Shown here piece after piece: positions 1 through 5,788 of a stretch of 14,269 bases of DNA. Position numbers and translations under genes: made by a program. Origin of the DNA: JAZDEU01 sp043808545. Lineage in GTDB: Bacteria; Patescibacteriota; Patescibacteriia; JAZDEU01. The notes beneath the pieces were generated by a model. That model saw only the letters and a program-made list of their open reading frames with translations, ran no database searches and was not told where the DNA came from. The stretch is taken from NCBI GenBank assembly GCA_043808545.1, contig JAZDEU010000016.1, positions 1 through 14,269 of the forward strand, read 5' to 3'. Numbering within the stretch: the first letter of the stretch is position 1; each line of letters opens with the position of its first letter.

Positions 1-148
1 TTTTTGTCATCCCGAGCGTAGCCGAGGGATCTGTTGACAGTACCAAATTTGGCTTAATAAACAGATTCCTCCACTCACGAACCAGCCGTTTGGGCGTCTG
101 GTTCGCTCGGTCGGAATGACATTTTGCGACTATTTCAACAGACACTAA
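1..148 (-). mobile_element. MITE-like inverted-repeat element, copy A (truncated by window edge)
   Basis: This stretch is the reverse complement of 6540-6688, with only about four mismatches in roughly 147 bp. The end visible here reads ACTATTTCAACAG followed by ACACTAA at 129-148. The opposite end lies outside the window. The interior is palindromic: GTCATCCCGAGCG near base 6 pairs loosely with CGCTCGGTCGGAATGAC near 105-120, and GAACCAG/CTGGTTC arms lie at about 79-106. No ORF of note is carried, so if it moves it must use a transposase from elsewhere. The MITE reading is inference from structure. Confidence 0.75.
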
Positions 149-215
149 GCATAAAATATAGAAAAAATCGTCAAAGTTGCGGACCTTTTAATGGAGAATT
201 TAATAAAATAAAATT

Positions 216-458
216 ATGATTACTAAAATAGAAAATTATTATTTAAACCAACCCGTAAATGAAGCATCAGATTTAAAAGAATACACAACCGAAGAATATC
301 AAATATTTGAGATGGCTGGATTGGTAAAAGTGTTAGAAGATGAAAAAATATATTATGGGAAAGAAACTAATTTGAACGGGAATTTATGGAATACTGTAAT
401 TGGTAATATATTTGGTATGCGCAAGACACTAGTGGATTATCTTATCAAATTAAATTGA
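216..458 (+). CDS. Hypothetical protein, 80 aa
   Basis: I do not recognise this protein. It is an ATG-started ORF of 80 residues, acidic in the first half, with no membrane segment, signal peptide or obvious motif. Base composition matches the surrounding AT-rich genes. A GGAG at about 192-195 lies about 20 bases from the ATG, too far to be a normal ribosome site. It sits alone after the copy A repeat, followed by 370 bp without a gene. It could be a small real gene, the remnant of a larger one, or chance. Its last codons contain a sequence (417-435) that recurs rearranged at 531-554. Confidence 0.35.
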   Translation: MITKIENYYLNQPVNEASDLKEYTTEEYQIFEMAGLVKVLEDEKIYYGKETNLNGNLWNTVIGNIFGMRKTLVDYLIKLN

Positions 459-703
459 AATCAAAAAATATATTTTTCTTAAATAATGGCTAAAATTTCA
501 ATATTTTAAAAGATCGCTGCATTTTAAGTGAGACACTAGTGATGCGCAAGAGGGAAATTTTATTTATGAATAATTAAGTAAATTTGGGCAACACTGCATA
601 AACATTTTTATTACTTCTAGCTCTATAAGAGAACAAGTGCAAAAGTATATCGCGAAACATTAGGAGAAAAAAAAAAAAAATTATAGTTATTAAAAGTATA
701 TTC

Positions 704-739
704 GTCCCGTCGGAACCCCAGCATGGGAGACTTTGACGG
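704..739. repeat. Diverged member of the GTCAGAGTC hairpin repeat family
   Basis: The sequence begins GTCCCGTC and ends TTTGACGG, with inner CCC/GGG arms, so it folds as CCGTC...CCC...GGG...GACGG. It resembles the reverse complement of the hairpin repeats at 3471-3520 and 4276-4330, which share the GTCCCGTC start and TGACG end. The similarity is partial, so family membership is a judgement by eye. Confidence 0.4.
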
Positions 740-764
740 AACGGCGCGGTTAGTAATCCGCGCA

Positions 765-818
765 TGTCAAAAAAGTCAACATCGCGTGTTTGACATTCTG
801 ACATAGTTGGCATATAAT
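765..818 (+). promoter_or_regulatory. Consensus promoter with candidate operator, giving a near-leaderless mRNA
   Basis: A -35 box TTGACA (790-795) and a -10 box TATAAT (813-818) are 17 bp apart, a perfect match to the housekeeping consensus. Initiation 6-8 bases after the -10 box would fall at about 825-827, on or next to the ATG at 827, so the transcript should be leaderless or nearly so. An inverted repeat TGTCAAA (765-771)/TTTGACA (789-795) overlaps the -35 box, and TGACAT recurs at 791 and 799. These could be operators for the downstream HTH protein; that is inference. Confidence 0.8.
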
Positions 819-826
819 ACAAATAT

Positions 827-1516
827 ATGACTAAAGACTACTATAAATTTATTAAAGAGTTCAGGCTTAAAAAAGGATTATGCCAATCTGCTATCGCAGA
901 AAAAATTGGCATCTCTCGCACTTCTTATATCGCTTTTGAACAAGGAAAAAATGAACTAAGCTTATCGGAAGCGATTAAATTGGCTGATGTTTTTGGCATC
1001 TCTTTAGAAGAAATAAAAAACGGATTAAAGCCGAATTATACTAAATATAAACAAATGATTTTAGCTTTTTTGCGTTCTGATTTAGGCATAGGCGGAAAAA
1101 TACCAAAAACTAAATTAGCAAAATTACTTTATTTATCCGACTTTGCGTGGTTTTATAAAAAATTAGAGAGTATGAGCGGTATGTCATATCGCAAAATTCA
1201 ATATGGTCCGGTGCCTGATAATTATTTCCGCGCGATTGATGAATTATTTGAAGAAGGTTCTATCAATATAGATAATATTAGCAAAGATGGGGCTTTTTTA
1301 ATTTCACTAACAAGAGCAAGCGAACAAGCGGATTTATCTGAATTAAATGTAGCTGAAAAAAAATTAATTAAAGAAATTTCAAAAAAATGGAAAGATAAAA
1401 GAACTCAAGAAATAGTAAAATTTACTCATAATCAACTTCCATATCTTATCTGCGAGGATAATGAAATTATCCCTTATGGTTTAATTACTCAAGAAAATCC
1501 CGATCATGTCTATTAA
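827..1516 (+). CDS. XRE-family HTH + Panacea (DUF4065/SocA-like) antitoxin-like regulator
   Basis: A 229-aa protein. Residues 6-63 form a helix-turn-helix of the Cro/CI (XRE) type, with the pattern FRLKKGL, IAEKIGISRTSYIAFEQGK and LADVFGIS. Residues about 90-200 match the Panacea domain: KLAKLLYLSDF, a central YRKIQYGPVPDNYF and a charged helical C-terminus. Panacea domains are known as antitoxin modules that pair with many unrelated toxins. A promoter ends 9 bp before the ATG, so translation probably starts on a leaderless transcript; no ribosome site exists. No intact toxin gene is adjacent: upstream is a distant 80-aa ORF and downstream is a broken phosphatase gene. It may be an orphan, or its toxin may be unrecognised. 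Domain calls are confident; function as an antitoxin is inferred. Confidence 0.88.
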   Translation: MTKDYYKFIKEFRLKKGLCQSAIAEKIGISRTSYIAFEQGKNELSLSEAIKLADVFGISLEEIKNGLKPNYTKYKQMILAFLRSDLGIGGKIPKTKLAKLLYLSDFAWFYKKLESMSGMSYRKIQYGPVPDNYFRAIDELFEEGSINIDNISKDGAFLISLTRASEQADLSELNVAEKKLIKEISKKWKDKRTQEIVKFTHNQLPYLICEDNEIIPYGLITQENPDHVY

Positions 1517-1519
1517 ATA

Positions 1520-1789
1520 TTGTGTAAAATTGAAAAATATGTTGAAAGGCATTTTATCAAGTCAATAAATGACGGGCTTGTTGTTTGTGGAAAATATGAC
1601 GGCGTAGTTTGCCTCGCAAAAGACAGTTTTCCGTATTTTGCGAGTAGTTTAATAATTCAAGAAGCAGGGGGATTTTTTACTAATATAGATGGAGAAAAAA
1701 ATATAAAAGCAAGCGATAGGATTTTTATTGGAGGAAATAAAAATCCTTATAAGCAGTTAATGGAAATTGTTGAATGCGTAATAAAATAA
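1520..1789 (+). pseudogene. C-terminal remnant of an inositol monophosphatase family protein
   Basis: The 89 readable residues match the last third of the inositol-monophosphatase fold. The key piece is LIIQEAGGFFTNIDG (about residues 44-58), equivalent to the family's late motif where a metal-binding WDxAAG is followed by EAGG-x-TD-x-G; a GGN-containing tail follows. The family normally spans about 250-270 residues, so the N-terminal catalytic part is missing. The WD of the late motif is replaced by FPYFAS, another sign of loss of function. The frame opens with TTG 3 bp after the stop of the regulator gene and stays in the same frame. The likely history is replacement of the 5' part by the regulator module; it may not be translated. 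Confidence 0.6.
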
Positions 1790-1799
1790 TTTAGTTTGT

Positions 1800-3245
1800 A
1801 TGACGCAAAAGACAGCGCTGGAAATTTTAAAAACAGGGCAGAATGTTTTTTTAACCGGACCGGCTGGAAGCGGGAAGACTTTTGTTTTAAATAAATTTAT
1901 TAAATATTTGAAAGATAATAATATTACAGTAGCGATTACAGCTTCAACTGGAATCGCCGCGACTCATCTAAACGGAAAAACTGTCCATTCTTGGTCAGGG
2001 CTTGGGATAAACGATACGATTGATGGAAAAATTTTTAAAAAGATTATTCATAAAAGGGGGCTGCAGAGACGTATTTTAAAAACATCTACTCTTATTATTG
2101 ATGAAATTTCTATGCTTAGCGCTAAGCAATTAGACGCGGTTGACGCGATATGCAGAGCTGTGCGCGGCAATGATCTGCCATTTGGCGGAATGCAGGTTAT
2201 ATTTTGCGGAGATTTTTTCCAGCTTCCGCCGATTCAAAGAGCGGAAAGAGAACAAGTGATGTATGCTTATAATTCCGAAGTATGGAAAAAGATGGACATA
2301 AAAATATGCTACCTTAATGAACAACATCGCCAGAAAGACAATGATCTTGTTAAAGTTTTAAATGATATTAGAAGAAATTTAGTGAGCGAAGAAACCCGCG
2401 ATTTAGTTTTATCCCGCAAAAATAAAAAATTTGCAGGCAATGTTAAGCCAGCGAAATTATTTACGCATAATATTGATGTTGATAGAATAAATGACTTAGA
2501 GCTTAAAAAAATTCAAGAAAAATCTTATGTTTATGTTATGCGTTCGAAAGGGAGGGATAGAATGGTTGAGTCTTTGAAAAAAAGCTGTCTCGCCCCAGAA
2601 CGGCTCGCGCTTAAAGTCGGCGCGCAGGTAATGTTTGTAAAAAATAATTTTGAGCAGGGGTATGTTAACGGAACAATGGGGCAGGTAATCGGTTTTACTG
2701 AAGATAGAAAATTGCCTATTGTTCAGACATTTCAAGGGGATGAAATAATCGCGTCTCCCGCGGAATGGGAAATAGAAGAAGATAGCAGAATGCTCGCTAA
2801 GATTCGGCAAATCCCTTTGCGGCTTGCATGGGCTATTACGGTTCATAAAAGCCAAGGGATGAGTTTAGACGCGGCGGAAGTAGATCTTACTAAAACTTTT
2901 GAATACGGAATGGGGTATGTGGCGCTCTCACGTGTTAGGTCGCTTGAAGGATTGAGTGTCATTGGAATAAATGAGATGGCATTTGAGGCGCATAGCGAGA
3001 TTTTAGAAATTGATAATGAATTTATTAGATACTCGGAAGAATTTTTGCAAGAGTTTGAAAAAATGGCGGGCGAGAAAATAGAAGAAATGAAAAATAATTT
3101 TTTAAAGTATAATGGGACGAAAGATGAAGATAAAAAGGAAGAACGGAGAAGTAAAAGTGATAAAATATATTCAGTTGATGATATTCGTAAAAGAACTGTT
3201 TTTAAAAAGTCATTTTGTCATCTCGACCGAACGACGGAGGAGTGA
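1800..3245 (+). CDS. PIF1-like DNA helicase (superfamily 1), 3' end interrupted by a repeat
   Basis: The 481-aa product is a RecD/PIF1-type ATP-dependent 5'-3' DNA helicase by motif order. Walker A GPAGSGKT is at 20-27, motif Ia TASTGIAATHLNG at 47-59, Walker B IIDE at 99-102, motif III GDFFQLPP at 137-144, motif IV-like NEQHR at 173-177, and then the UvrD-C-like block with VNGTMG, VHKSQGMSLD and YVALSR. Such enzymes act in replication-fork and recombination processing. The core is complete. The last roughly 13 codons (FCHLDRTTEE) and the TGA come from a palindromic repeat that begins at about 3216. The natural continuation, a small C-terminal domain, is found in the same frame at 3321-3464. 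The truncated enzyme may still work because every helicase motif precedes the break. Confidence 0.93.
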   Translation: MTQKTALEILKTGQNVFLTGPAGSGKTFVLNKFIKYLKDNNITVAITASTGIAATHLNGKTVHSWSGLGINDTIDGKIFKKIIHKRGLQRRILKTSTLIIDEISMLSAKQLDAVDAICRAVRGNDLPFGGMQVIFCGDFFQLPPIQRAEREQVMYAYNSEVWKKMDIKICYLNEQHRQKDNDLVKVLNDIRRNLVSEETRDLVLSRKNKKFAGNVKPAKLFTHNIDVDRINDLELKKIQEKSYVYVMRSKGRDRMVESLKKSCLAPERLALKVGAQVMFVKNNFEQGYVNGTMGQVIGFTEDRKLPIVQTFQGDEIIASPAEWEIEEDSRMLAKIRQIPLRLAWAITVHKSQGMSLDAAEVDLTKTFEYGMGYVALSRVRSLEGLSVIGINEMAFEAHSEILEIDNEFIRYSEEFLQEFEKMAGEKIEEMKNNFLKYNGTKDEDKKEERRSKSDKIYSVDDIRKRTVFKKSFCHLDRTTEE

Positions 3246-3313
3246 GCGGAGAGATCTTTTTGTTTTTATAAGTTTTTTTAGTACCAGATTCCTCGGCTTC
3301 GCTCTGAATGACA
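3216..3313. repeat. 98-bp palindromic repeat inserted in the helicase gene
   Basis: The segment starts TGTCATCTCGACCGAA and ends TTCGCTCTGAATGACA, so its ends are inverted (TGTCAT/ATGACA) and the interior carries GAGAGATCT and AGATTCCTC blocks. It resembles the core of the larger elements at 1-148 and 6540-6710 but lacks their TGTTGAAATAG outer ends and differs in the middle. It supplies the helicase stop codon and adds in-frame stops at 3279 and 3306. Its exact borders are uncertain by a few bases. Confidence 0.7.
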
Positions 3314-3320
3314 TTTCTAT

Positions 3321-3464
3321 ATGCTGTGGTCTGATGAAGAGGAATTAGCGGAATTATTTTTTGAAGGGCGGACTGCGCGAGAGCTGGCAAAGATTTTTCA
3401 AAGAAAAGAAGGCGCGATTTCTTCGCGATTGCGAAAAATTGGGGTTGTGGCGGCGGAGGGTTGA
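3321..3464 (+). pseudogene. Detached C-terminal segment of the PIF1-like helicase
   Basis: The reading frame is the same as that of the helicase ending at 3245. From ATG 3321 it encodes 47 residues, with WSDEEELAELFFEGRTAREL followed by KEGAISSRLRKIG. This is the tail domain often seen on PIF1-like helicases of these bacteria: a short helix-turn-helix-like module with a GAI-x-SRL-x-KLG signature. Removing about 99 bp of repeat joins the two parts in one frame. It could conceivably be translated alone from ATG 3321, but no ribosome site is visible, so a stranded gene end is more likely. Confidence 0.65.
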
Positions 3465-3470
3465 GTTATT

Positions 3471-3520
3471 TTTATCAATCGTCAGAGTCCCTTGATTACA
3501 AGGAGACTCTGACGGGACAA
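3471..3520. repeat. GTCAGAGTC hairpin repeat, copy 1
   Basis: A near-perfect hairpin: CGTCAGAGTC (3480-3489) plus CCTTG pairs with CAAGG plus GACTCTGACG (3505-3514), with loop ATTA and one bulged A at 3504. The flanking TTTTATCAA and GGGAC are shared with the copy at 4276-4330. No T-run follows, so it is not a typical intrinsic terminator, though it could slow transcript decay after the helicase. Confidence 0.8.
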
Positions 3521-3552
3521 AAATGAAAATTAAATAATTTTTAAATAAATAT

Positions 3553-4272
3553 ATGTTAAAAATAGATTTACATTTACACACAATCGTAAGCGGACATGCT
3601 TATACAATTTTAGAGTACATAAATCGCGCGAAAGAATTAAGAATGGATATAATTGGTTTTTCCGATCACGGTCCAAGTTCTGATGACGCGATTATTAATG
3701 AGACATATTTTTCGACTATGAGGAGACTGCCTCGCGTTGTTGATGGAATAACGATTTTAAGAGGAGTTGAGGCGAATATAATAAATGAGGCGGGAAACAT
3801 AGATATTAGCGAAAAGGTCGTTAGCAGGCTTGATTATGTTATGGCAAATTTTCACGACGGAACTCCTTACAATGATTTAGGGATTAAAAGAAACACACAG
3901 GCGATGATTAGTGCGATAAAATCTGGCAAGATAAATATTTTAAGCCATTCTTATTTTAATTATGTTGGAAAAATAGATATAAAAAAAATCAGCGAAGAAG
4001 CGTGCAGAAATAATGTGCTTTTAGAAATTACAATGAATACTTTGCAGGATTATAAAATTACTGATGAAATTATTTCAAATATAAAAATAATGCTTAAGAC
4101 GGTAAAAGAATATGATAAGAAAATAATTCTTTCAAGCGACGGTCATAATATTTGGGAGATGGCGGACGATGCCCCATTAGAAAAAGTTAAGGGTATTATA
4201 GGATTGACGGATGATATGATAATCAACAATTATCCTGATGAGGCGATGAAAGTTTTAGGAATAGAATTATAA
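3553..4272 (+). CDS. PHP-domain phosphatase, YcdX-like
   Basis: A 239-aa protein of the polymerase-and-histidinol-phosphatase (PHP) family. All nine metal ligands expected for the trinuclear-zinc YcdX type are present: H7 and H9 (HLHT), H15 (SGH), H39 (SDHG), E73 (GVEAN), H101 (NFHDG), H132 (LSHS), D196 and H198 (SDGH). Length matches the stand-alone YcdX-type enzyme (about 245 aa) and not the PHP domain of a polymerase. It is expected to be a soluble phosphoesterase; the substrate cannot be read from sequence. No Shine-Dalgarno is visible before the ATG. The gene stands alone between two direct copies of a hairpin repeat (3471-3520, 4276-4330). No histidine-biosynthesis neighbour supports a histidinol-phosphatase role. 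Confidence 0.9.
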   Translation: MLKIDLHLHTIVSGHAYTILEYINRAKELRMDIIGFSDHGPSSDDAIINETYFSTMRRLPRVVDGITILRGVEANIINEAGNIDISEKVVSRLDYVMANFHDGTPYNDLGIKRNTQAMISAIKSGKINILSHSYFNYVGKIDIKKISEEACRNNVLLEITMNTLQDYKITDEIISNIKIMLKTVKEYDKKIILSSDGHNIWEMADDAPLEKVKGIIGLTDDMIINNYPDEAMKVLGIEL

Positions 4273-4275
4273 TTT

Positions 4276-4330
4276 ATTTTATCAACCGTCAGAGTCCCTT
4301 GATTTGATTACAAGGAAACTCTGCGCGGGA
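4276..4330. repeat. GTCAGAGTC hairpin repeat, copy 2
   Basis: Same family and same orientation as 3471-3520. The arms are CAGAGT (4290-4295) and CCTTG (4297-4301) against CAAGG (4311-4315) and ACTCTG (4318-4323). The loop is longer because GATTT is partly duplicated (TTGATTTGATTACAA), and the outer GACG arm has decayed to CGCG. It lies just after the phosphatase stop codon and before the toxin-antitoxin promoter. Confidence 0.75.
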
Positions 4331-4343
4331 CGCAGGATATACG

Positions 4344-4394
4344 TTGACATTTGTTTTGCAAAGGTATATACTAAATACATATAAAGTATATACT
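4344..4394 (+). promoter_or_regulatory. Toxin-antitoxin promoter with paired operators
   Basis: A -35 box TTGACA (4344-4349) and a -10 box TATACT (4367-4372) are separated by 17 bp. The palindrome GTATATAC occurs twice, as GTATATACT at 4364-4372 and 4386-4394, exactly 22 bp apart (about two helical turns). The first copy covers the -10 box and the second covers the expected start site. This is the layout expected for cooperative autorepression by a ribbon-helix-helix antitoxin of the RelB/DinJ kind. Confidence 0.82.
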
Positions 4395-4414
4395 AATTAA
4401 AGCCATAAAAAAAT

Positions 4415-4690
4415 ATGAATTCAACAATCGTAAATATAAAAACAGATCCTAAAGTTAAAAAAGAAGCACAAAAAGTTGCCGCAGATTTAGGTTTGACTTT
4501 AAGCGGCGTTATTAACGGGTTTTTAAAACAATTTATTCGCACTAAGACAGTAGTTTTTACATTAAATGAAGAAAGACCCAGCGATTATTTGCTAGCCTCT
4601 ATAGAAGAATCTGAAAAAGAAAGAGAGAATGGGCAAGGACATTCTTTTAAAAACAATAAAGAGGCGATCAATTTTCTTAAGAAGCTCTAA
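4415..4690 (+). CDS. RelB/DinJ-family antitoxin
   Basis: A 91-aa protein. The first 45 residues fit the ribbon-helix-helix fold of RelB/DinJ antitoxins: a beta strand STIVNIKTDPKVKKEAQ, then a helix AADLGLTLSGVINGFLKQFI. The rest is charged and probably disordered until it wraps the toxin. It would neutralise the toxin encoded 4 bp downstream and, as a dimer, bind the two GTATATAC sites at 4364-4394 to repress its own operon. The leader is about 35 nt and has no clear Shine-Dalgarno. Family assignment is confident from sequence and gene order; which RelE subtype it matches is less certain. Confidence 0.88.
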   Translation: MNSTIVNIKTDPKVKKEAQKVAADLGLTLSGVINGFLKQFIRTKTVVFTLNEERPSDYLLASIEESEKERENGQGHSFKNNKEAINFLKKL

Positions 4691-4694
4691 TTTT

Positions 4695-4958
4695 ATGCAA
4701 ATAGAATATTCTAAAAAGTTTATTAAGGAATTTAAAAAATGTCCAGCTAAAATTAAGATAACTTTTAAGGATAGATTAGAAATTTTTATTAGCAATAAAT
4801 ATGAACCGATTTTAAATAATCACGGGCTTTCTGGAAAATTAAAAGATTATAGAAGCATAAACATTAATTCTGATTGGCGGGCGATATTCAGAGAAATAGC
4901 GGAAGAAACTATGGTGTATTTTGAGGCGATTGGAACTCACAGTAAGTTATATTCTTAA
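4695..4958 (+). CDS. RelE/YafQ-like mRNA interferase toxin
   Basis: An 87-aa toxin of the RelE/ParE fold. The recognisable block is NNHGLSGKL..YRSININSDWRAIFR followed by FEAIGTHSKLY, the YafQ-type pattern of a His in the H-x-LxG motif, a basic strand and a C-terminal GTHSxLY. Such toxins cleave mRNA on the ribosome when the antitoxin is degraded. I chose ATG 4695, 4 bp after the antitoxin stop, because it gives the family's usual length; an in-frame ATG at 4629 would add 22 residues overlapping the antitoxin frame. The last His and Tyr needed for catalysis appear present. An intrinsic terminator of the opposite gene lies 15 bp downstream. Confidence 0.88.
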   Translation: MQIEYSKKFIKEFKKCPAKIKITFKDRLEIFISNKYEPILNNHGLSGKLKDYRSININSDWRAIFREIAEETMVYFEAIGTHSKLYS

Positions 4959-4968
4959 TAGTTAAATA

Positions 4969-4993
4969 AAAAAGCCAATAGTTTAGTATTGGC
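4969..4993 (-). terminator. Intrinsic terminator for the minus-strand gene
   Basis: Read on the minus strand, GCCAATAC, a short TAAAC loop and TATTGGC are followed by TTTTTTATTTA. On the plus strand the stem is preceded by an A-run and not followed by T, so it works cleanly only in the minus direction. It begins directly after the minus-strand stop codon. Confidence 0.82.
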
Positions 4994-4994
4994 G

Positions 4995-5249
4995 TTAGGG
5001 TACAGGCAAAAAATATAACAAATCTTTTTTTAGTTTTTTTCCCTCTCGTCTTATAATTTTTTTTGCAGTTCTGGTATATAGCGGAACTGTAAAATTATCA
5101 GTGGTATTTTTTAAATTAGTAAGCTCTTCTCCTTCAAATGTAGCCTCATAATTTATATATAAGTATTCTCTAATTTTACGAGAGTATTTCCGTATTTTTT
5201 TCTGTTCATTGAAAACCTCCCTTTTATTTTTCTGTTTTTCAAAGTTCAT
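4995..5249 (-). CDS. Hypothetical basic small protein with an apparent frameshift at its start
   Basis: I do not recognise the protein. It is Lys/Arg-rich with YLYINYEATFEGEEL in the middle and LLYFLPVP at the end. It is likely real because a clean terminator follows its stop and a TATAAT (5266-5261) lies upstream. The open frame begins at ATG 5249. However, the only good ribosome site, GGGAGG (5221-5216), points to an ATG at 5209 that is one frame off. That frame stops after 18 codons. The two join if a run of seven A (minus strand, 5201-5195) gains one base. The mature product would then start MNRKK and be about 71 residues. Slippage at the A-run, a real mutation or a sequencing error are all possible. 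Confidence 0.55.
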   Translation of the reverse strand: MNFEKQKNKREVFNEQKKIRKYSRKIREYLYINYEATFEGEELTNLKNTTDNFTVPLYTRTAKKIIRREGKKLKKDLLYFLPVP

Positions 5250-5398
5250 TAAATATGTTTATTATACTTTCTAGTTTAATGTCAATAACATAACTTGTTT
5301 ATGCGGATAAAATTATATTTTATATCAAACAAACGAGGAAGCTGCTTGATTAGATATCTGCTATTTTTAGCTAAAATATAGTAATCCGCGCAGTCTTA
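5250..5398. other. Divergent spacer without recognised genes
   Basis: AT-rich spacer between the minus-strand gene and the ribosomal operon. On the minus strand a TTGACA (5285-5280) and TATAAT (5266-5261) are only 13 bp apart, so the -35 box may be fortuitous. I see no ORF, tRNA or convincing structure elsewhere in it. Confidence 0.5.
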
Positions 5399-5427
5399 TT
5401 GACATTTTACTAATTTATGTATATAAT
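5399..5427 (+). promoter_or_regulatory. Consensus promoter of the infA-alpha ribosomal operon
   Basis: TTGACA (5399-5404) and TATAAT (5422-5427) are exactly 17 bp apart, a perfect housekeeping consensus. Transcription should begin near 5434, giving a leader of about 105 nt before infA. Because RpoA lacks its C-terminal domain, no UP-element contact is expected, which fits reliance on strong core boxes. Confidence 0.85.
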
Positions 5428-5472
5428 TGGAATAATAAATTAAAATGTAATTTATATAAAATTTATTTTTAA

Positions 5473-5506
5473 ATAACCGAAAGCAACAAAATTTTATTTC
5501 GGTTAT
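5473..5506 (+). promoter_or_regulatory. Leader hairpin upstream of infA
   Basis: A perfect 10-bp stem, ATAACCGAAA (5473-5482) with TTTCGGTTAT (5497-5506), encloses a 14-nt loop and is followed by the U-rich stretch ATTTTGTTT. It lies wholly in the predicted infA leader. It could be an attenuator, a ribosomal-protein binding site for feedback control, or a stabilising structure. The sequence does not decide among these. Confidence 0.6.
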
Positions 5507-5539
5507 ATTTTGTTTAGCCTTTTAGGCATTTACTAACTT

Positions 5540-5788
5540 ATGAACCAAAAGAATGGTTCTCAGGAAAATATAAAAAACAGCAAGGAGTATATTGAAATGA
5601 TTGGCGTTGTGGTTGAATTATTGCCGTCATTGTTTTTTAGGGTTAAATTAGAAAACGGACAAGAAATTCTGAGCTATTTAGCAGGAAGAATGAGAATGAA
5701 TAGAATTAAATTATTGCCGGGCGATAAGGTAAAGGTGCAGATAACTCCTTATGATTTAACAAAGGGAAGAATAACTTATAGATATTAG
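5540..5788 (+). CDS. infA: Translation initiation factor IF-1
   Basis: An 82-aa OB-fold protein that binds the A site of the 30S subunit during initiation. The diagnostic stretches are [24 protein letters not shown], then [16 protein letters not shown] and the C-terminal [15 protein letters not shown]. The core normally starts KExIEMxGVV, so the first 12 residues here are a small N-terminal addition. No Shine-Dalgarno is seen; ATG 5540 is the first start after the leader hairpin. It is the first gene of the block infA-rpmJ-rpsM-rpsK-rpsD-rpoA-rplQ. The usual upstream partners secY, adk and map are missing. Confidence 0.96.
   Translation: MNQKNGSQENIKNSKEYIEMIGVVVELLPSLFFRVKLENGQEILSYLAGRMRMNRIKLLPGDKVKVQITPYDLTKGRITYRY

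Larger units (their letters stand above)
459..826. other. Gene-free spacer with hairpins and a promoter
   Basis: No convincing ORF lies here. The contents are a rearranged copy of the 417-435 sequence at 531-554, a run of 14 A at about 667-680, a repeat-family hairpin at 704-739, a second hairpin (GCGCGG, TTAGTAA loop region, CCGCGC) at about 744-763, and the promoter of the following regulator gene. Confidence 0.6.

Noticed and set aside
574..822. Minus-strand open frame opposite the regulator promoter
   Set aside because: It crosses two hairpins and the consensus promoter and encodes low-complexity Phe/Leu runs. No ribosome site or neighbour supports it.
3112..3348. Open frame through the 98-bp repeat, encoding a VISTERRRSERRDL-like stretch
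   Set aside because: Palindromic repeats of this type give open frames by composition. It overlaps the helicase end in another frame and has no start signal.
3243..3464. Possible use of TGA as a sense codon (genetic code 25)
   Set aside because: Other in-frame stops in the repeat (TAG at 3279) are not TGA, long genes contain no internal TGA, and TGG is used for Trp throughout.
4629..4694. Longer start for the RelE/YafQ-like toxin
   Set aside because: It would add 22 basic residues overlapping the antitoxin frame. ATG 4695 gives the family length and normal gene spacing.
5261..5285. TTGACA/TATAAT promoter for the minus-strand small gene
   Set aside because: The boxes are only 13 bp apart, too close for a usual promoter. 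The TATAAT may act alone or with an unseen -35 box.
5379..5392. TAGTAATCCGCGCA shared with 751-764, both upstream of strong promoters
   Set aside because: A 14-base match is near what chance gives in a 14-kb window when both strands are compared. Only two copies exist and their spacing to the promoters differs.
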